64,000 nucleotides of DNA from positions 62,001 through 126,000 of the forward strand of contig JABFSG010000038.1 in assembly GCA_013140715.1 (NCBI GenBank), written 5' to 3'. The notes under the pieces were generated by a model that was not told the DNA's origin, did no database searches, and saw only the letters and a list, made by a program, of their open reading frames with translations. Below, in pieces: positions 18,372-28,715 of the stretch (the stretch's first letter is position 1; each line of letters begins with the position of its first letter). The stretch comes from Nitrospiraceae bacterium (lineage in GTDB: Bacteria > Nitrospirota > Nitrospiria > Nitrospirales > Nitrospiraceae). The position numbers and the translations under genes were made by a program.

Positions 18372-21300
18372 GACACCCTCTCCACCAACGAACGTTCACG
18401 GGACACAGGAAGACAGAGCATAAAGGTCGTTCCCTTTCCGACTTCGCTATCCACCAGGATCTTTCCTCCGTGGCGCTCAACGATGCCCAGACTGACCGAC
18501 AGGCCGAGTCCGGTTCCTTCGCCTTCTCGGTTGGTCGTAAAGAAGGGATCGAAAATCCTCGGCAGGACCGCCGGAGGAATGCCGGACCCGGTGTCGCACA
18601 CTTCGACCATGCAGACTCCCTCGACCACGGAAGTTCGGATCGTCAGGGTCCCTCCCTCTGTCATCGCATGCACCGCATTCAAGACCAGGTTCATCAGGAC
18701 CTGCTCGATCATGTGCCGATCGACCATAATATTCGGCAGCCCTGACCCGAATCCCGTTTCCAACACGATCCGCTTCGGGGCAAAGAGATGGGTCGTCAGG
18801 ACCAAGACCCGATCGACGACGTGATTGATATCCGTCAAAGCAAACTCCGGCACATGCTGTTGAGAAAAATCGAGCAGCTGCCGAACGATCTTCTGCACGC
18901 GCCGCACACCGTCTTCCATCGATACTCGATATTCCTCTTGCCTTGTCGGCGACAACGTTCCCTTCCGTAAGTTGTAGAGACAGTTGAGGATGCCGCCAAG
19001 GGGATTGTTGATTTCGTGGGCCACTCCTGCGGCAAGCCTTCCGACCGAGGCCAGCTTTTCTGAGTTTCTGATTTGCTGCTCCAGTTTCTTGGTCTCGGTC
19101 ATGTCACGAGCAATGCCCATCAGACCCAGAAATCCTCCCTCGGCATCGTGTAGTGGTGACACGCTGACCATCACAGCCCGCGCCTCTCCCATGCGAGTGA
19201 CCACTTCGACCTCATAAACCTGTTTCACCTCGATATCCAATGTACTCTTGAGACGTTTCCCTCGATGCCGCTTGGAGAGAAGAGCGAGGTAGGGACGCCC
19301 GAGCAGATCTTCTTTCCTGTAGCCCCATGCTTCGATCTTGCTGTTGACATAGGTGAATCGCTGCTCGGTATCGAGTGTGTATATGACATCGTTCGCGTTC
19401 TCGAGCAGACTTTCAAGATACTGCTTGGTCTCTTCGATCTCCTTCGTGCGCTCCCGTACCTTATCCTCCAACTCTTCCCGATAGGCATCTAACTGCCGTT
19501 CGAGGCGTTTCCGGTCGGTAATGTCGCGCAACTGCACCATCACCGACAGTTGGTCTGCCACTCCGACCCGGATCAAATCCATTTCAGCCGGAGTTTCCAA
19601 TCCGTCGGCATGGAGCACCACGATCTCCTGGGTAGGGATTTTTCGCTGGCCTGAAATGGTATCGCTGAGCCAGCCACGCAATGCATCGTGATAGCCTGCG
19701 AGGACCACATCGAGCAGGCTGCGACCAACCACCTTCGCCTCTGCATACCCCAGTGCTTGCTCCTCACGTTTGTTGACCGCGACGATTATGCCGTTCGCAT
19801 CCACCATGAAGACAGAGTCGGCCACTAAATCGAACAGGGCCTTGTACCGCGCCTGGGAGGCGACCAACTGTTGCGTCCGTTCCGACACAGCCTCTTCAAG
19901 TTCTGTCGTGTATTCCTGCACTCGTTGCTCAAGCCGGTGCCGATCGGTCACGTCGCGCACAAATGCGCGCGAGTGAACCAGTCCGCCCCGTTCTTGATCG
20001 ATCAGCGCCGTGGCGTGGATCTCCACGTCGATCGGGTGACCGCCTTTGGTGAGAAACACGGTCTCCATCGAACTGCGCCCTTGCGCCACCAATCGCTCCA
20101 AATACTGTAAGACGAGCGGCTCCTGGCCGCGCGGCACGATGTCCCAGAGACGCATCGCCAGCATCTCATCGAGAGTATATTTCAGCTTTTCGAGCCCCGT
20201 CTTGTTCACGTGAACGAATCGTCCATTCCGGTTCAATTGATAGATCATCTCCGGAGAATGTTCGATCAAGTCGCGGTACTTTTCTTCCAGATGGCGCACA
20301 TCCACCACCCGTTGCTCGATCTGCCCAAACGACCGTTGTAGATTCTCCGCCATTTGGTTGAACGCATCGGCAAGCCCTTGAATTTCATCGCCGGTCTTCA
20401 ACTCCAGCCGCCGGTCTAATCGTCCGCTTCCGATTTCACGCACCCCGTCGTGTAATAACTGAATAGGCCGGGCAATCCGACGTGCGACGATTACCCCTGT
20501 TCCCCACAACACAGCGAGCACGAGCAGCCCATAGAGCAGCACCTTCGCCATGAGCTCAGCGAGCGGCGCATAGGTCTCCTGGGGATCCTGCCGCACCACG
20601 GTGATCCACTGATGTCCTCCGAGGCTTCCCTGAGCCAGGGTCTCACCGAATCGGACCGGCGCGAATCCGATCAAGGCGTCCCTACTCCCATGCGAATCGT
20701 CTACGGCAATGGTCCAACCAGCCTGTCCCCCCGCAAGAGTACTGATCGTCTCAGGCTTGCCAGTATGTTCCTCAGGAGGCAAAACCGGACAGATGACGGG
20801 TCCGCCATCGGAATTGAACAACATCGCATGACCGGTCTTCCCAATGGTGACCTCACCGATCGCATGGAAGATCGTATCTCGCCGTAACAGAATGGTGACC
20901 GCTCCGATCACCGTCCCCTTGGTATCGTCCAGAATGGGCGCCGCCACCACGAGCACATGGGTCCCAAAAGCAGGATCGAAGGCCATCTCGCTCACATAAC
21001 CCTTGAGACTTCCCCCCTTCACCACTGCTTGCCACCAAGGCGTCTTCCCGTAAAAATATTCCACTTGTGGAATGGAACTGACCACCAACGCCCCCTGCTG
21101 GTCAGTCACCAATATCCCGACGTAATCCGATTTTCGGATATCGTGCCACCGAATGAGGTAATTCGTCACGATACGATTGATGAAGAGGGGAAACTCGCTT
21201 TGCTTATCCCGCTGGCGCCACCGCTGCTGCCAATCCTTGATCATGCCTTGGATATTGCGCGCATCCTTGCCTTCGTACGTACGGTTGGACTCGGTGACAG

Positions 21301-21547
21301 CGGTATGGAGAAAGGGAGTCGTAGCGAGTTGCTGCGCTTCGTTCATCCCGCGACCGACCTGCATTTCGATCCGGCGGGCGGCTTCTACGGCTGCTTCCTT
21401 GAAATTGACGCCGGTCAGTTCTCGTAGCGCGCGCCGCTCTTCAACGTAGGTGAGGGCAAGCAGAAGGGTCAGGGGCAAAAGTCCCACCAGCACGATGGCC
21501 GTGATGATCTTGCGCTGGAGGCTGTGCGACCGACTCCAGAATGTCAT
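18368..21547 (-). CDS. Membrane sensor histidine kinase with extracytoplasmic sensor, HAMP and three PAS domains
   Basis: The track frame begins at 21622, but its first 25 residues translate intergenic repeat-like sequence; ATG at 21547 (MTFWSRSHSLQRK) fits better, giving 1059 residues. Order: TM helix (about 12-34), a periplasmic dCache-like sensor (about 35-330), second TM, HAMP (VARRIARPIQLLHDG), PAS 1 (LIEHSPEMIYQLN), PAS 2 (LVADSVFMVDANG), PAS 3 (NANDVIYTLDTEQ), HisKA with VAHEINNPLGGIL (about 840) and HATPase with DTGSGIP and GEGTGLGLS. It phosphorylates the adjacent NtrC-type regulator. The ligand cannot be inferred. Confidence 0.92.
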   Translation of the reverse strand: MTFWSRSHSLQRKIITAIVLVGLLPLTLLLALTYVEERRALRELTGVNFKEAAVEAARRIEMQVGRGMNEAQQLATTPFLHTAVTESNRTYEGKDARNIQGMIKDWQQRWRQRDKQSEFPLFINRIVTNYLIRWHDIRKSDYVGILVTDQQGALVVSSIPQVEYFYGKTPWWQAVVKGGSLKGYVSEMAFDPAFGTHVLVVAAPILDDTKGTVIGAVTILLRRDTIFHAIGEVTIGKTGHAMLFNSDGGPVICPVLPPEEHTGKPETISTLAGGQAGWTIAVDDSHGSRDALIGFAPVRFGETLAQGSLGGHQWITVVRQDPQETYAPLAELMAKVLLYGLLVLAVLWGTGVIVARRIARPIQLLHDGVREIGSGRLDRRLELKTGDEIQGLADAFNQMAENLQRSFGQIEQRVVDVRHLEEKYRDLIEHSPEMIYQLNRNGRFVHVNKTGLEKLKYTLDEMLAMRLWDIVPRGQEPLVLQYLERLVAQGRSSMETVFLTKGGHPIDVEIHATALIDQERGGLVHSRAFVRDVTDRHRLEQRVQEYTTELEEAVSERTQQLVASQARYKALFDLVADSVFMVDANGIIVAVNKREEQALGYAEAKVVGRSLLDVVLAGYHDALRGWLSDTISGQRKIPTQEIVVLHADGLETPAEMDLIRVGVADQLSVMVQLRDITDRKRLERQLDAYREELEDKVRERTKEIEETKQYLESLLENANDVIYTLDTEQRFTYVNSKIEAWGYRKEDLLGRPYLALLSKRHRGKRLKSTLDIEVKQVYEVEVVTRMGEARAVMVSVSPLHDAEGGFLGLMGIARDMTETKKLEQQIRNSEKLASVGRLAAGVAHEINNPLGGILNCLYNLRKGTLSPTRQEEYRVSMEDGVRRVQKIVRQLLDFSQQHVPEFALTDINHVVDRVLVLTTHLFAPKRIVLETGFGSGLPNIMVDRHMIEQVLMNLVLNAVHAMTEGGTLTIRTSVVEGVCMVEVCDTGSGIPPAVLPRIFDPFFTTNREGEGTGLGLSVSLGIVERHGGKILVDSEVGKGTTFMLCLPVSRERSLVERVS

Positions 21548-21677
21548 GGGTATGCCCCATCTCGCTATTGGCGCGGGACTCGCGGGACTTGCGAGAAAAG
21601 CGTGACGGGTCGGAAGTTTCATCTTTGCGAGTCGCGCCCTTCACGCACGTCTCGCTTCTCGCGCCTGTGATTCCGGC

Positions 21678-22595
21678 TTACGCCCGTTTCAACATCTTCC
21701 CTGCCGCTCCAGGCCAAAGCAACAACAATGGGCTTGCGACAAAGATCGAGGAGTAGGTTCCGAAGATGACCCCCCACAACAGGGCGAGAGAGAAATCGTG
21801 CAAAACTTCTCCGCCTGCCACCGCCAAAGGAATCAGCACCAACACCACGGTCAAACTCGTGACGATGGTGCGGCTCAAGACCTGGTTGACCGCATTGTTG
21901 ATAATCGTCTCTTCGCTCTCCCTGCGCCGCATCCGGAGATTTTCCCTGATACGGTCGAATACGACGACCGTATCCGTCATCGAATAGCCGGCTAAGGTGA
22001 GCAAGGCCGTGATCACGAGCAGGGTAATTTCCTTATCCAGAATATAAAAGGCTCCCAGAACCGCCAACACATCGTGGAAGGTGGCTAAGGCCGCGGCGAT
22101 GCCGAACCGCAGTTCGAATCTCGCCGCCACATAGAGGATGATTCCGATAAAAGAAATGACGACCGCGATGAGGGCATCCTGCTGAAGTTTCTGCCCGATG
22201 GTCGGTCCGATTTCCGTGCTGGAATCCACCACGAAATGATTTGAGGCCAACTCTTTGGTAAAGATCGCCACGACGCGATCGGCGACTTTCTCTTCGATGG
22301 TCGTCGAGGCCTTCAGACGGATCAGCAATTTGTTTTCTTGACCGAATTCTTGGAGCTCGGCATTGGCCAGACCGTTGGCCTCCAAGATTTTTCTCGCTTC
22401 ATCGATCCGGACTGCTTGGTCGAACTTCAACTGCACCGCAGTCCCGCCCGAGAAATCGATACCGAGGTTGGCTGCCCCTCGGGAAATCTGAACGACCGCC
22501 ACGATTCCCAACACCACCATGATGCCGGAAAACATAAACGCCATGTAGCGTTTTCCCATGAAATCGAAATTCGTTTTTCCGAGGATCTCTAACAT
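21678..22595 (-). CDS. secF: Protein translocase subunit SecF
   Basis: Inner-membrane partner of SecD that uses the proton gradient to complete secretion. The protein has one N-terminal helix, a periplasmic P1-like part starting GIDFSGGTAVQLKF, and five further helices including the conserved TMTDTVVVFDRIREN-type segment (here SMTDTVVVFDRIREN). Length 305 is normal. It starts ATG with gaaggagtc upstream, 15 bases after secD. Confidence 0.97.
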   Translation of the reverse strand: MLEILGKTNFDFMGKRYMAFMFSGIMVVLGIVAVVQISRGAANLGIDFSGGTAVQLKFDQAVRIDEARKILEANGLANAELQEFGQENKLLIRLKASTTIEEKVADRVVAIFTKELASNHFVVDSSTEIGPTIGQKLQQDALIAVVISFIGIILYVAARFELRFGIAAALATFHDVLAVLGAFYILDKEITLLVITALLTLAGYSMTDTVVVFDRIRENLRMRRRESEETIINNAVNQVLSRTIVTSLTVVLVLIPLAVAGGEVLHDFSLALLWGVIFGTYSSIFVASPLLLLWPGAAGKMLKRA

Positions 22596-22610
22596 GCTGA
22601 CTCCTTCGAA

Positions 22611-24254
22611 CTAGATGCTTAAGTGCTCTACTTTTTGGCGTTGATTCAAGAGGTCGAAGATGACCTTGGTGCCGATCAAAGCCGTAAACAGATTGATTCC
22701 GATTCCGAGACAGAGAGTCACGGCAAATCCTTTGATCGGTCCTGTGCCGAAAAGAAACAGCGCCACCCCCGTAATCAGGGTGGTCACGTGAGAGTCGACG
22801 ATCGTCAGCAGCGCCTTGTCATAGCCTCCGTTCACTGCCAACCGAACCCCTTTCCCCGATCGTAGCTCTTCCCTGATGCGCTCGAAGATAAGGACGTTCG
22901 AGTCGACACCCATCCCGATCGTGAGCACGATTCCGGCAATACCCGGCAGGGTCAACGTCGCATTCAGGGCAGAAAGGGCTCCGATCAAACACAAGAGGTT
23001 CAGCATCAAGGCAAAGTCGGCTATCACTCCGGACAGGCGGTAATAGACGATCATAAATACCACCACCAAGGCGCCGGCAAACAGAGTAGCCTGTATGCCC
23101 TTCTCGATAGAATCCTTCCCCAGCGACGGTCCGACCGTGAGGTCCTGGATGATCTTCAGCGGAGCCGGCAAGGCGCCGGCCCGAAGCACGATGGCCAAGT
23201 CGTTCGCCTCTTGCATTGAAAAAGTCCCGGTAATTTGCGCGCGGCCCCCGGTAATGCGGTCCTGAATCACCGGCGCCGAGTAGATCGTGTTGTCGAGCAC
23301 GACCGCCATGCGCTTTTTGATATTGTCTCCTGTAATCCGTTCGAATTCTTGGCCGCCTTTCGAATCGAACGTCATCGAGACATAGGGATCGTTGAATTGA
23401 CCGATTGAAACTTGCGCATCGCTCAACACATCGCCGGTCAGCATGACCCGTTTCTTCACGAGATAGGGAACCCGATATTCCCGACCGGTATCTTTGTCGA
23501 CTCCACGCTCAAAGAGAATCTGATCGCCCGGCGGAAGTTTCGCTTCGAATTGTCTCAGAATCTCCGCCTCGTTCTCTTTCGGAATGCGGCCAGGCAGATC
23601 GAGTTTCGTCTGGTTATCCTCGTCGAGCATCTTGAATTCGAGCAACGCCGTCTCTTTGATCAGATCCCTGGCTCGCTTGGGCTCTTTGACACCTGGTAAC
23701 TGCACGACGATCTGCTTCAACCCCTGCCGCTGCACAATCGGTTCAGCCACGCCGAACTGGTCGATGCGGTTGCGGATCGTTTCCAGCGCCTGGTTGATGG
23801 TGGAGTCCTTGATCCGCTTGGCCTCGCTCTCCCGCAGCTCCCACACCAGTTTGTTGGCGGACCCGGCGGCCTCCGTCTCGCTGAAGATCGGATAGTCGCT
23901 GATCATCTTCTGAACTTGAGCCTTGAGGTCGGGGTTTTGGAACTGAATCGTCACCTGGGACGGCCCAGTCCGTGCGACAGACTCGACAGGGATCTTCTTG
24001 TCGACTAACGTATCTTGTAGGGACACCACCGCTCGATCGACGGCGATTTCGACAGCCCGATCTTCATCCACTTCCATGACCAGGTGAATCCCGCCCTGGA
24101 GGTCCAAGCCGAGGGTAATACCTTTGCTCGGTATCACCTTCTTCATCCAACCAGGCAACGCCTGATACAACGGCTGGTAAGAAGGGATAAAGAAAATCAG
24201 CGACGCCACCACAACCAACGCCAACAATGCTAACCGCCCACCCACTTTTTTCAT
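22611..24254 (-). CDS. secD: Protein translocase subunit SecD
   Basis: Six-helix inner-membrane protein with a large periplasmic P1 domain. Visible signatures are GLDLQGGIHLVMEVD (about 48-62), the P1 region with NRIDQFGVAEPIVQRQG, and the C-terminal helices with GMGVDSNVLIFERIREE. Length 547 is normal. It sits 29 bases after yajC and 15 bases before secF, the standard yajC-secD-secF unit. Confidence 0.97.
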   Translation of the reverse strand: MKKVGGRLALLALVVVASLIFFIPSYQPLYQALPGWMKKVIPSKGITLGLDLQGGIHLVMEVDEDRAVEIAVDRAVVSLQDTLVDKKIPVESVARTGPSQVTIQFQNPDLKAQVQKMISDYPIFSETEAAGSANKLVWELRESEAKRIKDSTINQALETIRNRIDQFGVAEPIVQRQGLKQIVVQLPGVKEPKRARDLIKETALLEFKMLDEDNQTKLDLPGRIPKENEAEILRQFEAKLPPGDQILFERGVDKDTGREYRVPYLVKKRVMLTGDVLSDAQVSIGQFNDPYVSMTFDSKGGQEFERITGDNIKKRMAVVLDNTIYSAPVIQDRITGGRAQITGTFSMQEANDLAIVLRAGALPAPLKIIQDLTVGPSLGKDSIEKGIQATLFAGALVVVFMIVYYRLSGVIADFALMLNLLCLIGALSALNATLTLPGIAGIVLTIGMGVDSNVLIFERIREELRSGKGVRLAVNGGYDKALLTIVDSHVTTLITGVALFLFGTGPIKGFAVTLCLGIGINLFTALIGTKVIFDLLNQRQKVEHLSI

Positions 24255-24283
24255 GTCTTCTGTAACCCCTTTGTCACTCGCAC

Positions 24284-24637
24284 TTACGAGTCTTTATCCT
24301 TGTCCTCGTCTTCACTGCCGCGCAATCGCGCGATCTGATCCCGCTGTATCCGAATCTTCGCGGTATCCGCAATTTGCAACGTCACCGTCTCCTTCCCAAG
24401 ATTCGCCACGGTGCCCCAGATCCCGGATGCCGTCACTACCTTGTCGCCCTTCTTCAGCGCCTCCCGCAACTCCTTCTGCTGTTTGGTGCGTTTTTGTTGC
24501 GGCATAATGACCAGAAAATAGAAAATGACGAAGATCAACGCGAAGGGAAGGAGGGACAGAATCGTACTGTACGTCGAATTCGCACCCCCGGCCCCTGCTC
24601 CAATCCCCTGCGCCCATGCGACCGATTGCATGACCAT
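24284..24637 (-). CDS. yajC: Preprotein translocase accessory protein YajC
   Basis: 117 residues with one membrane helix (ILSLLPFALIFVIFYFLVI), then the family signature MPQQKRTKQQKELREALKKGDKVVT and GIWGTVANL. The C-terminus is an acidic/lysine tail (EDEDKDKDS). It partners SecDF. The start has ggaggcg seven bases upstream. Position directly before secD supports the call. Confidence 0.96.
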   Translation of the reverse strand: MVMQSVAWAQGIGAGAGGANSTYSTILSLLPFALIFVIFYFLVIMPQQKRTKQQKELREALKKGDKVVTASGIWGTVANLGKETVTLQIADTAKIRIQRDQIARLRGSEDEDKDKDS

Positions 24638-24658
24638 ACGAACGCCTCCTCAATCCAG

Positions 24659-25831
24659 TTAGTCCCACCCAGCCTGCCGCCGATGCCCATCGAGCCCTGG
24701 CTCATCTGCCTCTGAAACCTCCGTCAGAGCCTGATTGCGGGATCGGTAAAACTCATCTCGAAACGACCGTAACGTTCCCTGTGCGATCGCAGACCGCACT
24801 TGGCCCATCAGATCGGCAAAATACCAAAGATTGTGAATCGTATTCAGCCGCGACGAGAGCATTTCTTTCACTTGGAAGAGGTGATGTAAATAGGCCCGAG
24901 AATAACGGGCGCAGACCGGGCATCCGCAGGCAGGATCGATCGGCTGCTCATCGCGAAGATACCGTGCTTGCTTGATGACCACCCGCCCGAAACTCGTAAA
25001 GAGCGAACCGGTCCGCCCATGCCGCGAGGGCACCACACAATCGAACAGATCGATCCCGCGCGCCGCCCCTTCGATCAAATCCTCCGGCATTCCCACTCCC
25101 ATTAAATACCGCGGCTTCGAAGCCGGCAGCTCAGGCACGGTCACATCCAACATGGCATACATCTCGGCTTTCGATTCTCCCACCGAAAGACCCCCGACCG
25201 CATAGCCCTCGAAGCCAAGCGCGACAAGCTCGCGCGCAGAAGTCACACGAAGATCTCTATCCAGGCCTCCTTGCACGATCCCAAAGAGCGCCTGATCTGT
25301 GCGGCGCCGACTGGCCTGACAACGTTCCGCCCACAGAGTCGTACGTCTTACAGCATCTCGCACGACCGTCTTCTCAGCCGGCAAGGCCACGCAATGATCG
25401 AACGCCATCATGATGTCGGCCCCCAACGCTTCTTCGATCTCGATGGCCGTCTCCGGCGTGATGAAGTGCGTGGAGCCATCGATATGCGACTGAAAACTCA
25501 CACCCTCATCCGTCACCTTGCACAATTTGGCAAGGCTGAAAATTTGAAACCCACCGCTATCCGTCAAGATGGCGCCCGGCCACCCGGTAAACCGATGCAA
25601 TCCACCCATCTCAGCCACAATCTTATGTCCAGGCCGTAAATAGAGGTGGTAGGCGTTGTTGAGCATGAGGCCAAAGCCGAGCTGCTCTAAGTCTGCCGGA
25701 TCGATGCCCTTCACCGGCCCCAGCGTCCCGACCGGCATAAATGCCGGTGTATCGATCGCCCCATGGGCGGTACTGAGCCTCCCCAACCTGGCGCTCGTCT
25801 CACCAGCCGCCTGCTGCACTGAATATTCCAT
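24659..25831 (-). CDS. tgt: tRNA-guanine transglycosylase
   Basis: Exchanges G34 of GUN anticodons for preQ1. Evidence includes PAFMPVGTLGPVKG near the N-terminus, ILTDSGGFQIFSL with the catalytic-site residues, GGLSVGESKAEMY, and the zinc site CGCPVCARYSRAYLHHLF near residue 307. Length 390 is slightly above the usual 370-380 owing to a polar C-terminal tail. It begins 14 bases after argS and precedes yajC; the tgt-yajC-secDF order is common in bacteria. Confidence 0.96.
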   Translation of the reverse strand: MEYSVQQAAGETSARLGRLSTAHGAIDTPAFMPVGTLGPVKGIDPADLEQLGFGLMLNNAYHLYLRPGHKIVAEMGGLHRFTGWPGAILTDSGGFQIFSLAKLCKVTDEGVSFQSHIDGSTHFITPETAIEIEEALGADIMMAFDHCVALPAEKTVVRDAVRRTTLWAERCQASRRRTDQALFGIVQGGLDRDLRVTSARELVALGFEGYAVGGLSVGESKAEMYAMLDVTVPELPASKPRYLMGVGMPEDLIEGAARGIDLFDCVVPSRHGRTGSLFTSFGRVVIKQARYLRDEQPIDPACGCPVCARYSRAYLHHLFQVKEMLSSRLNTIHNLWYFADLMGQVRSAIAQGTLRSFRDEFYRSRNQALTEVSEADEPGLDGHRRQAGWD

Positions 25832-25845
25832 AATCCTCTGACTCG

Positions 25846-27600
25846 CTACATCTGCTCGGGCGCGGAAACTCCAAGGACACGGAGTCCATTCTGTAAGACC
25901 TGCTGAACTCCCCGCATCAAGGCCAATCTCGCCGCAGTCCGTTCAGGTGTGGGGATCTCCTTCTGCAATCCCTCGCCTGGGACGATTCCCTCCGGCGCGA
26001 CCGCCAAGAGATCTCGATCAGCTGCGGGAGGGAGGATTCGGTGCTTGTTGTAAAACGTGTGCAGCATGCCGGCTAACTGCTGAAGATAGTAGGTCATTCG
26101 ATGAGGCTCATAGGCCATCGCACTGCCCTGCAGAACCGAGGGATAGGCAGAGAGCTTTCGGATCAATCCCAACTCGTCCTGGTCCGTCAACAGGGCTAAA
26201 TCCGTTTCGCTCGGCAGAGGGCAGACAATGCCTCGCGCAGCCGCGACACGCCAAAGACTGGCGATTCTGGCATGGGCATACTGCACATAGTAGACGGGGT
26301 TGTCGGATGACCGCTGCTTGGCCAACTCCAAGTCAAAGTCGAGATGCGAGTCGGAATCCCGCATTAAGAAAAAGAACTTGGCCGCATCGGCCCCGACTTC
26401 GTCGATGACTTCACGCATCGTGATAAACTCGCCGGCCCGCTTCGACATTTCCACTTTTTTCCCGCCGCGCAACAGGTTCACCATCTGAACCAGCACGACC
26501 TGGAGGCGATCCTTCGGGTAACCATAGGCCTGCACGACCGCTTGCATGCGAGGGATGTAGCCATGGTGATCCGCGCCCCAGACATCGATGAGAAGGTCAT
26601 ATCCGCGCCGCAGCTTATCTTGATGGTACGCGATATCGGAAGCCAGATAGGTATATTCACCGTCCTGCTTCCGTACGACACGATCCTTCTCGTCGCCAAA
26701 CATCGAGGATCGGAACCACCAGGCCCCCTCCTGCTCAAATAGAAACTGCTGCGATTTCAATTCGTCCAAGACCCGCTCGACGGTCCCTGAGTCTACGAGA
26801 GACGCTTCGCTGAACCAGGACTCGAACTCGATCCCGAAAGACTTCAGATCCTCGCGAATCAGACTCAGCAATTCCCGATAGGCAAAGGTTCGGCAACGCC
26901 CTTCAACATCCGAGGGCTCGCGTCCAGCCAGCTCAGGCCCAAGCTGTTGTTTCACTCGCTTGGCCACAGCTGTGATGTACGACCCGTGATATCCTTCCGT
27001 GGGAAACTCCACCGGACGGTTCGAGAGTTCCTCATATCGCGCAAAGACGGAACTCCCCAACAATTTCATCTGCCGGCCTGAGTCGTTGATATAGTACTCA
27101 CTCACGACATCGTACCCAACGGCCTTCAGCATATTTGCCACTGCCTGCCCGACTGCAGCGCCACGACCATGTCCCACATGTAACGGACCGGTCGGGTTCG
27201 CACTCACATACTCCACCAAAACACGCCGCCGCTGCCCCAATTCTGCCTGCCCGTAAGCCGATCCTTGCATCTCAATCTCGCGCAGCACTTCCTGCCAGAC
27301 TGCAGGCTTGACTGTGAGGTTAAGAAACCCAGGTCTGGCGATCTCAACCCGCTCGAACAGCTGCCCGTCTTGCGCAAGATTGTCGATGATAATTTGGGCA
27401 ATGTCGTGGGGAGCCCGTTGTTCGGACGCCGCGAGAGACATGGCCACCGTTGAAGCAAGATCTCCCCATTCAGGCCGCTTCGGAGCATCGAGACTCAGTT
27501 GAGGCCAGGCTTCTGTCTTCAATTGGCCTTTTTTTTTGGCTCCATTGAGCGCTTCAAGGAGCGCAGTGACGACCTTTTCCTGAACAACCCCGCTGGACAA
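25846..27600 (-). CDS. argS: Arginyl-tRNA synthetase
   Basis: Class I synthetase with N-terminal Add-1 domain, the HIGH box as VSANPTGPLHVGHGRG (about 130-145), a KMSKS-like box VEMSKRAGEFITM (about 377) and the DALR anticodon-binding domain starting YVQYAHARIASLWR. 584 residues is normal. The start is TTG at 27600 with aggag 8-12 bases before it. Confidence 0.96.
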   Translation of the reverse strand: MSSGVVQEKVVTALLEALNGAKKKGQLKTEAWPQLSLDAPKRPEWGDLASTVAMSLAASEQRAPHDIAQIIIDNLAQDGQLFERVEIARPGFLNLTVKPAVWQEVLREIEMQGSAYGQAELGQRRRVLVEYVSANPTGPLHVGHGRGAAVGQAVANMLKAVGYDVVSEYYINDSGRQMKLLGSSVFARYEELSNRPVEFPTEGYHGSYITAVAKRVKQQLGPELAGREPSDVEGRCRTFAYRELLSLIREDLKSFGIEFESWFSEASLVDSGTVERVLDELKSQQFLFEQEGAWWFRSSMFGDEKDRVVRKQDGEYTYLASDIAYHQDKLRRGYDLLIDVWGADHHGYIPRMQAVVQAYGYPKDRLQVVLVQMVNLLRGGKKVEMSKRAGEFITMREVIDEVGADAAKFFFLMRDSDSHLDFDLELAKQRSSDNPVYYVQYAHARIASLWRVAAARGIVCPLPSETDLALLTDQDELGLIRKLSAYPSVLQGSAMAYEPHRMTYYLQQLAGMLHTFYNKHRILPPAADRDLLAVAPEGIVPGEGLQKEIPTPERTAARLALMRGVQQVLQNGLRVLGVSAPEQM

Positions 27601-27666
27601 GAAAAAACTCCTAAGTCCTTAGCAATGAAAGGAAAAACGAACTGGACACTGTAGCATACGAGATAG

Positions 27667-28707
27667 TCAGTGACAAGACACCGGAGGGCATGGATGGGAT
27701 GAGAATCCTCTGTCGGCAACTGCTTTTTTAAGATGCCACAGACAAAGTTCCCCAAGATAATTCTGCGGCATTTCAAGGCAGGGTTTGGTTTCGCACCGGC
27801 TCACATCGTCCCATGATTGACAGAGGCAAGGCGCGCCCTGCACAACAGAAACATGAGGTCCCCAGGGAGCCCAGCGATCTGCATCAGTCGGTCCGAACAG
27901 GGCAACCGTACGCAGGCCCATCAGCCCTGCCAGATGCGTGACACCAGAATCCTGTCCGACAAAGAGTTGTGCTTGGGCAAGTACCCCGGCGACGCGAAGT
28001 ATGTCGAGGCCCTTTAGGACAATCGGTCGGTTCACGCATAATTGGAGAAGACGCTCGACCGGCTTATGATCCGCCGGCCCTTCTAACAGGACAGGAATCG
28101 CTCCAAAGTTCTGAATACCACTCACGACGGATGCCAGCGTTTTCGGTGACACACATTTATGAACACTCCCGCTCCCTGGATGAATCACAACAAGAAACCG
28201 TCCCGTCGTTAGACCTTCTGCTTCAAGGCAGGCTCGGCCTAAATCGAACAGAAGTTCTGTCGGCGGCAAGAGAACCTCCTGCTGACTACCGGACGGAACC
28301 TCATTGATTGTCTCAAGAAACCGATCCCGCTGATGGGTCGCTCGAATCGTGTCCAAGAACGGCGACCTCACGATAACATCCCGGGCGCCGGCCGCCTTGA
28401 GCGTTTTGCAGAACGTACCATCAAGATCCTTCATCCAGCCAATGGCAAGATCGCAGTTTTCAAGCCACCTCTGTATCTGATTCGTGGGTGACTCCACGCC
28501 GCCGAATAAGTCTGCACAATCTCGACCCTGGGCAGGAGCCCAGGCATCGATGACGCGGCACTCGAGAAGCAACTTCCCAACCTGATCCTTTGCGCAGAGC
28601 ACCAGCCGATGTTTGGGGAAACGTGTCCGCATCCGGATCATAGCCTGGACAGCCAAAAGCACATCGCCAAGACCGCCGGGATGGATCATGACGACTGTCC
28701 GCGCCAT
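27667..28707 (-). CDS. Glycosyltransferase family 9 (heptosyltransferase-like)
   Basis: The track gives 462 residues from 29055, but the first 115 are cysteine- and arginine-rich shadow of mobA. ATG at 28707 gives MARTVVMIHPGGLGDVLLA, the typical family 9 start, and 346 residues. The second Rossmann lobe has VIHPGSGSVHKCVSP and the sugar-nucleotide site GQDSGVTHLAGLMGLRTVALFGPTD. Family members add heptose from ADP-heptose to LPS core. It lies eight bases after mobA. The exact sugar is unknown. Confidence 0.9.
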   Translation of the reverse strand: MARTVVMIHPGGLGDVLLAVQAMIRMRTRFPKHRLVLCAKDQVGKLLLECRVIDAWAPAQGRDCADLFGGVESPTNQIQRWLENCDLAIGWMKDLDGTFCKTLKAAGARDVIVRSPFLDTIRATHQRDRFLETINEVPSGSQQEVLLPPTELLFDLGRACLEAEGLTTGRFLVVIHPGSGSVHKCVSPKTLASVVSGIQNFGAIPVLLEGPADHKPVERLLQLCVNRPIVLKGLDILRVAGVLAQAQLFVGQDSGVTHLAGLMGLRTVALFGPTDADRWAPWGPHVSVVQGAPCLCQSWDDVSRCETKPCLEMPQNYLGELCLWHLKKAVADRGFSSHPCPPVSCH

Positions 28708-28715
28708 AGCGAGTT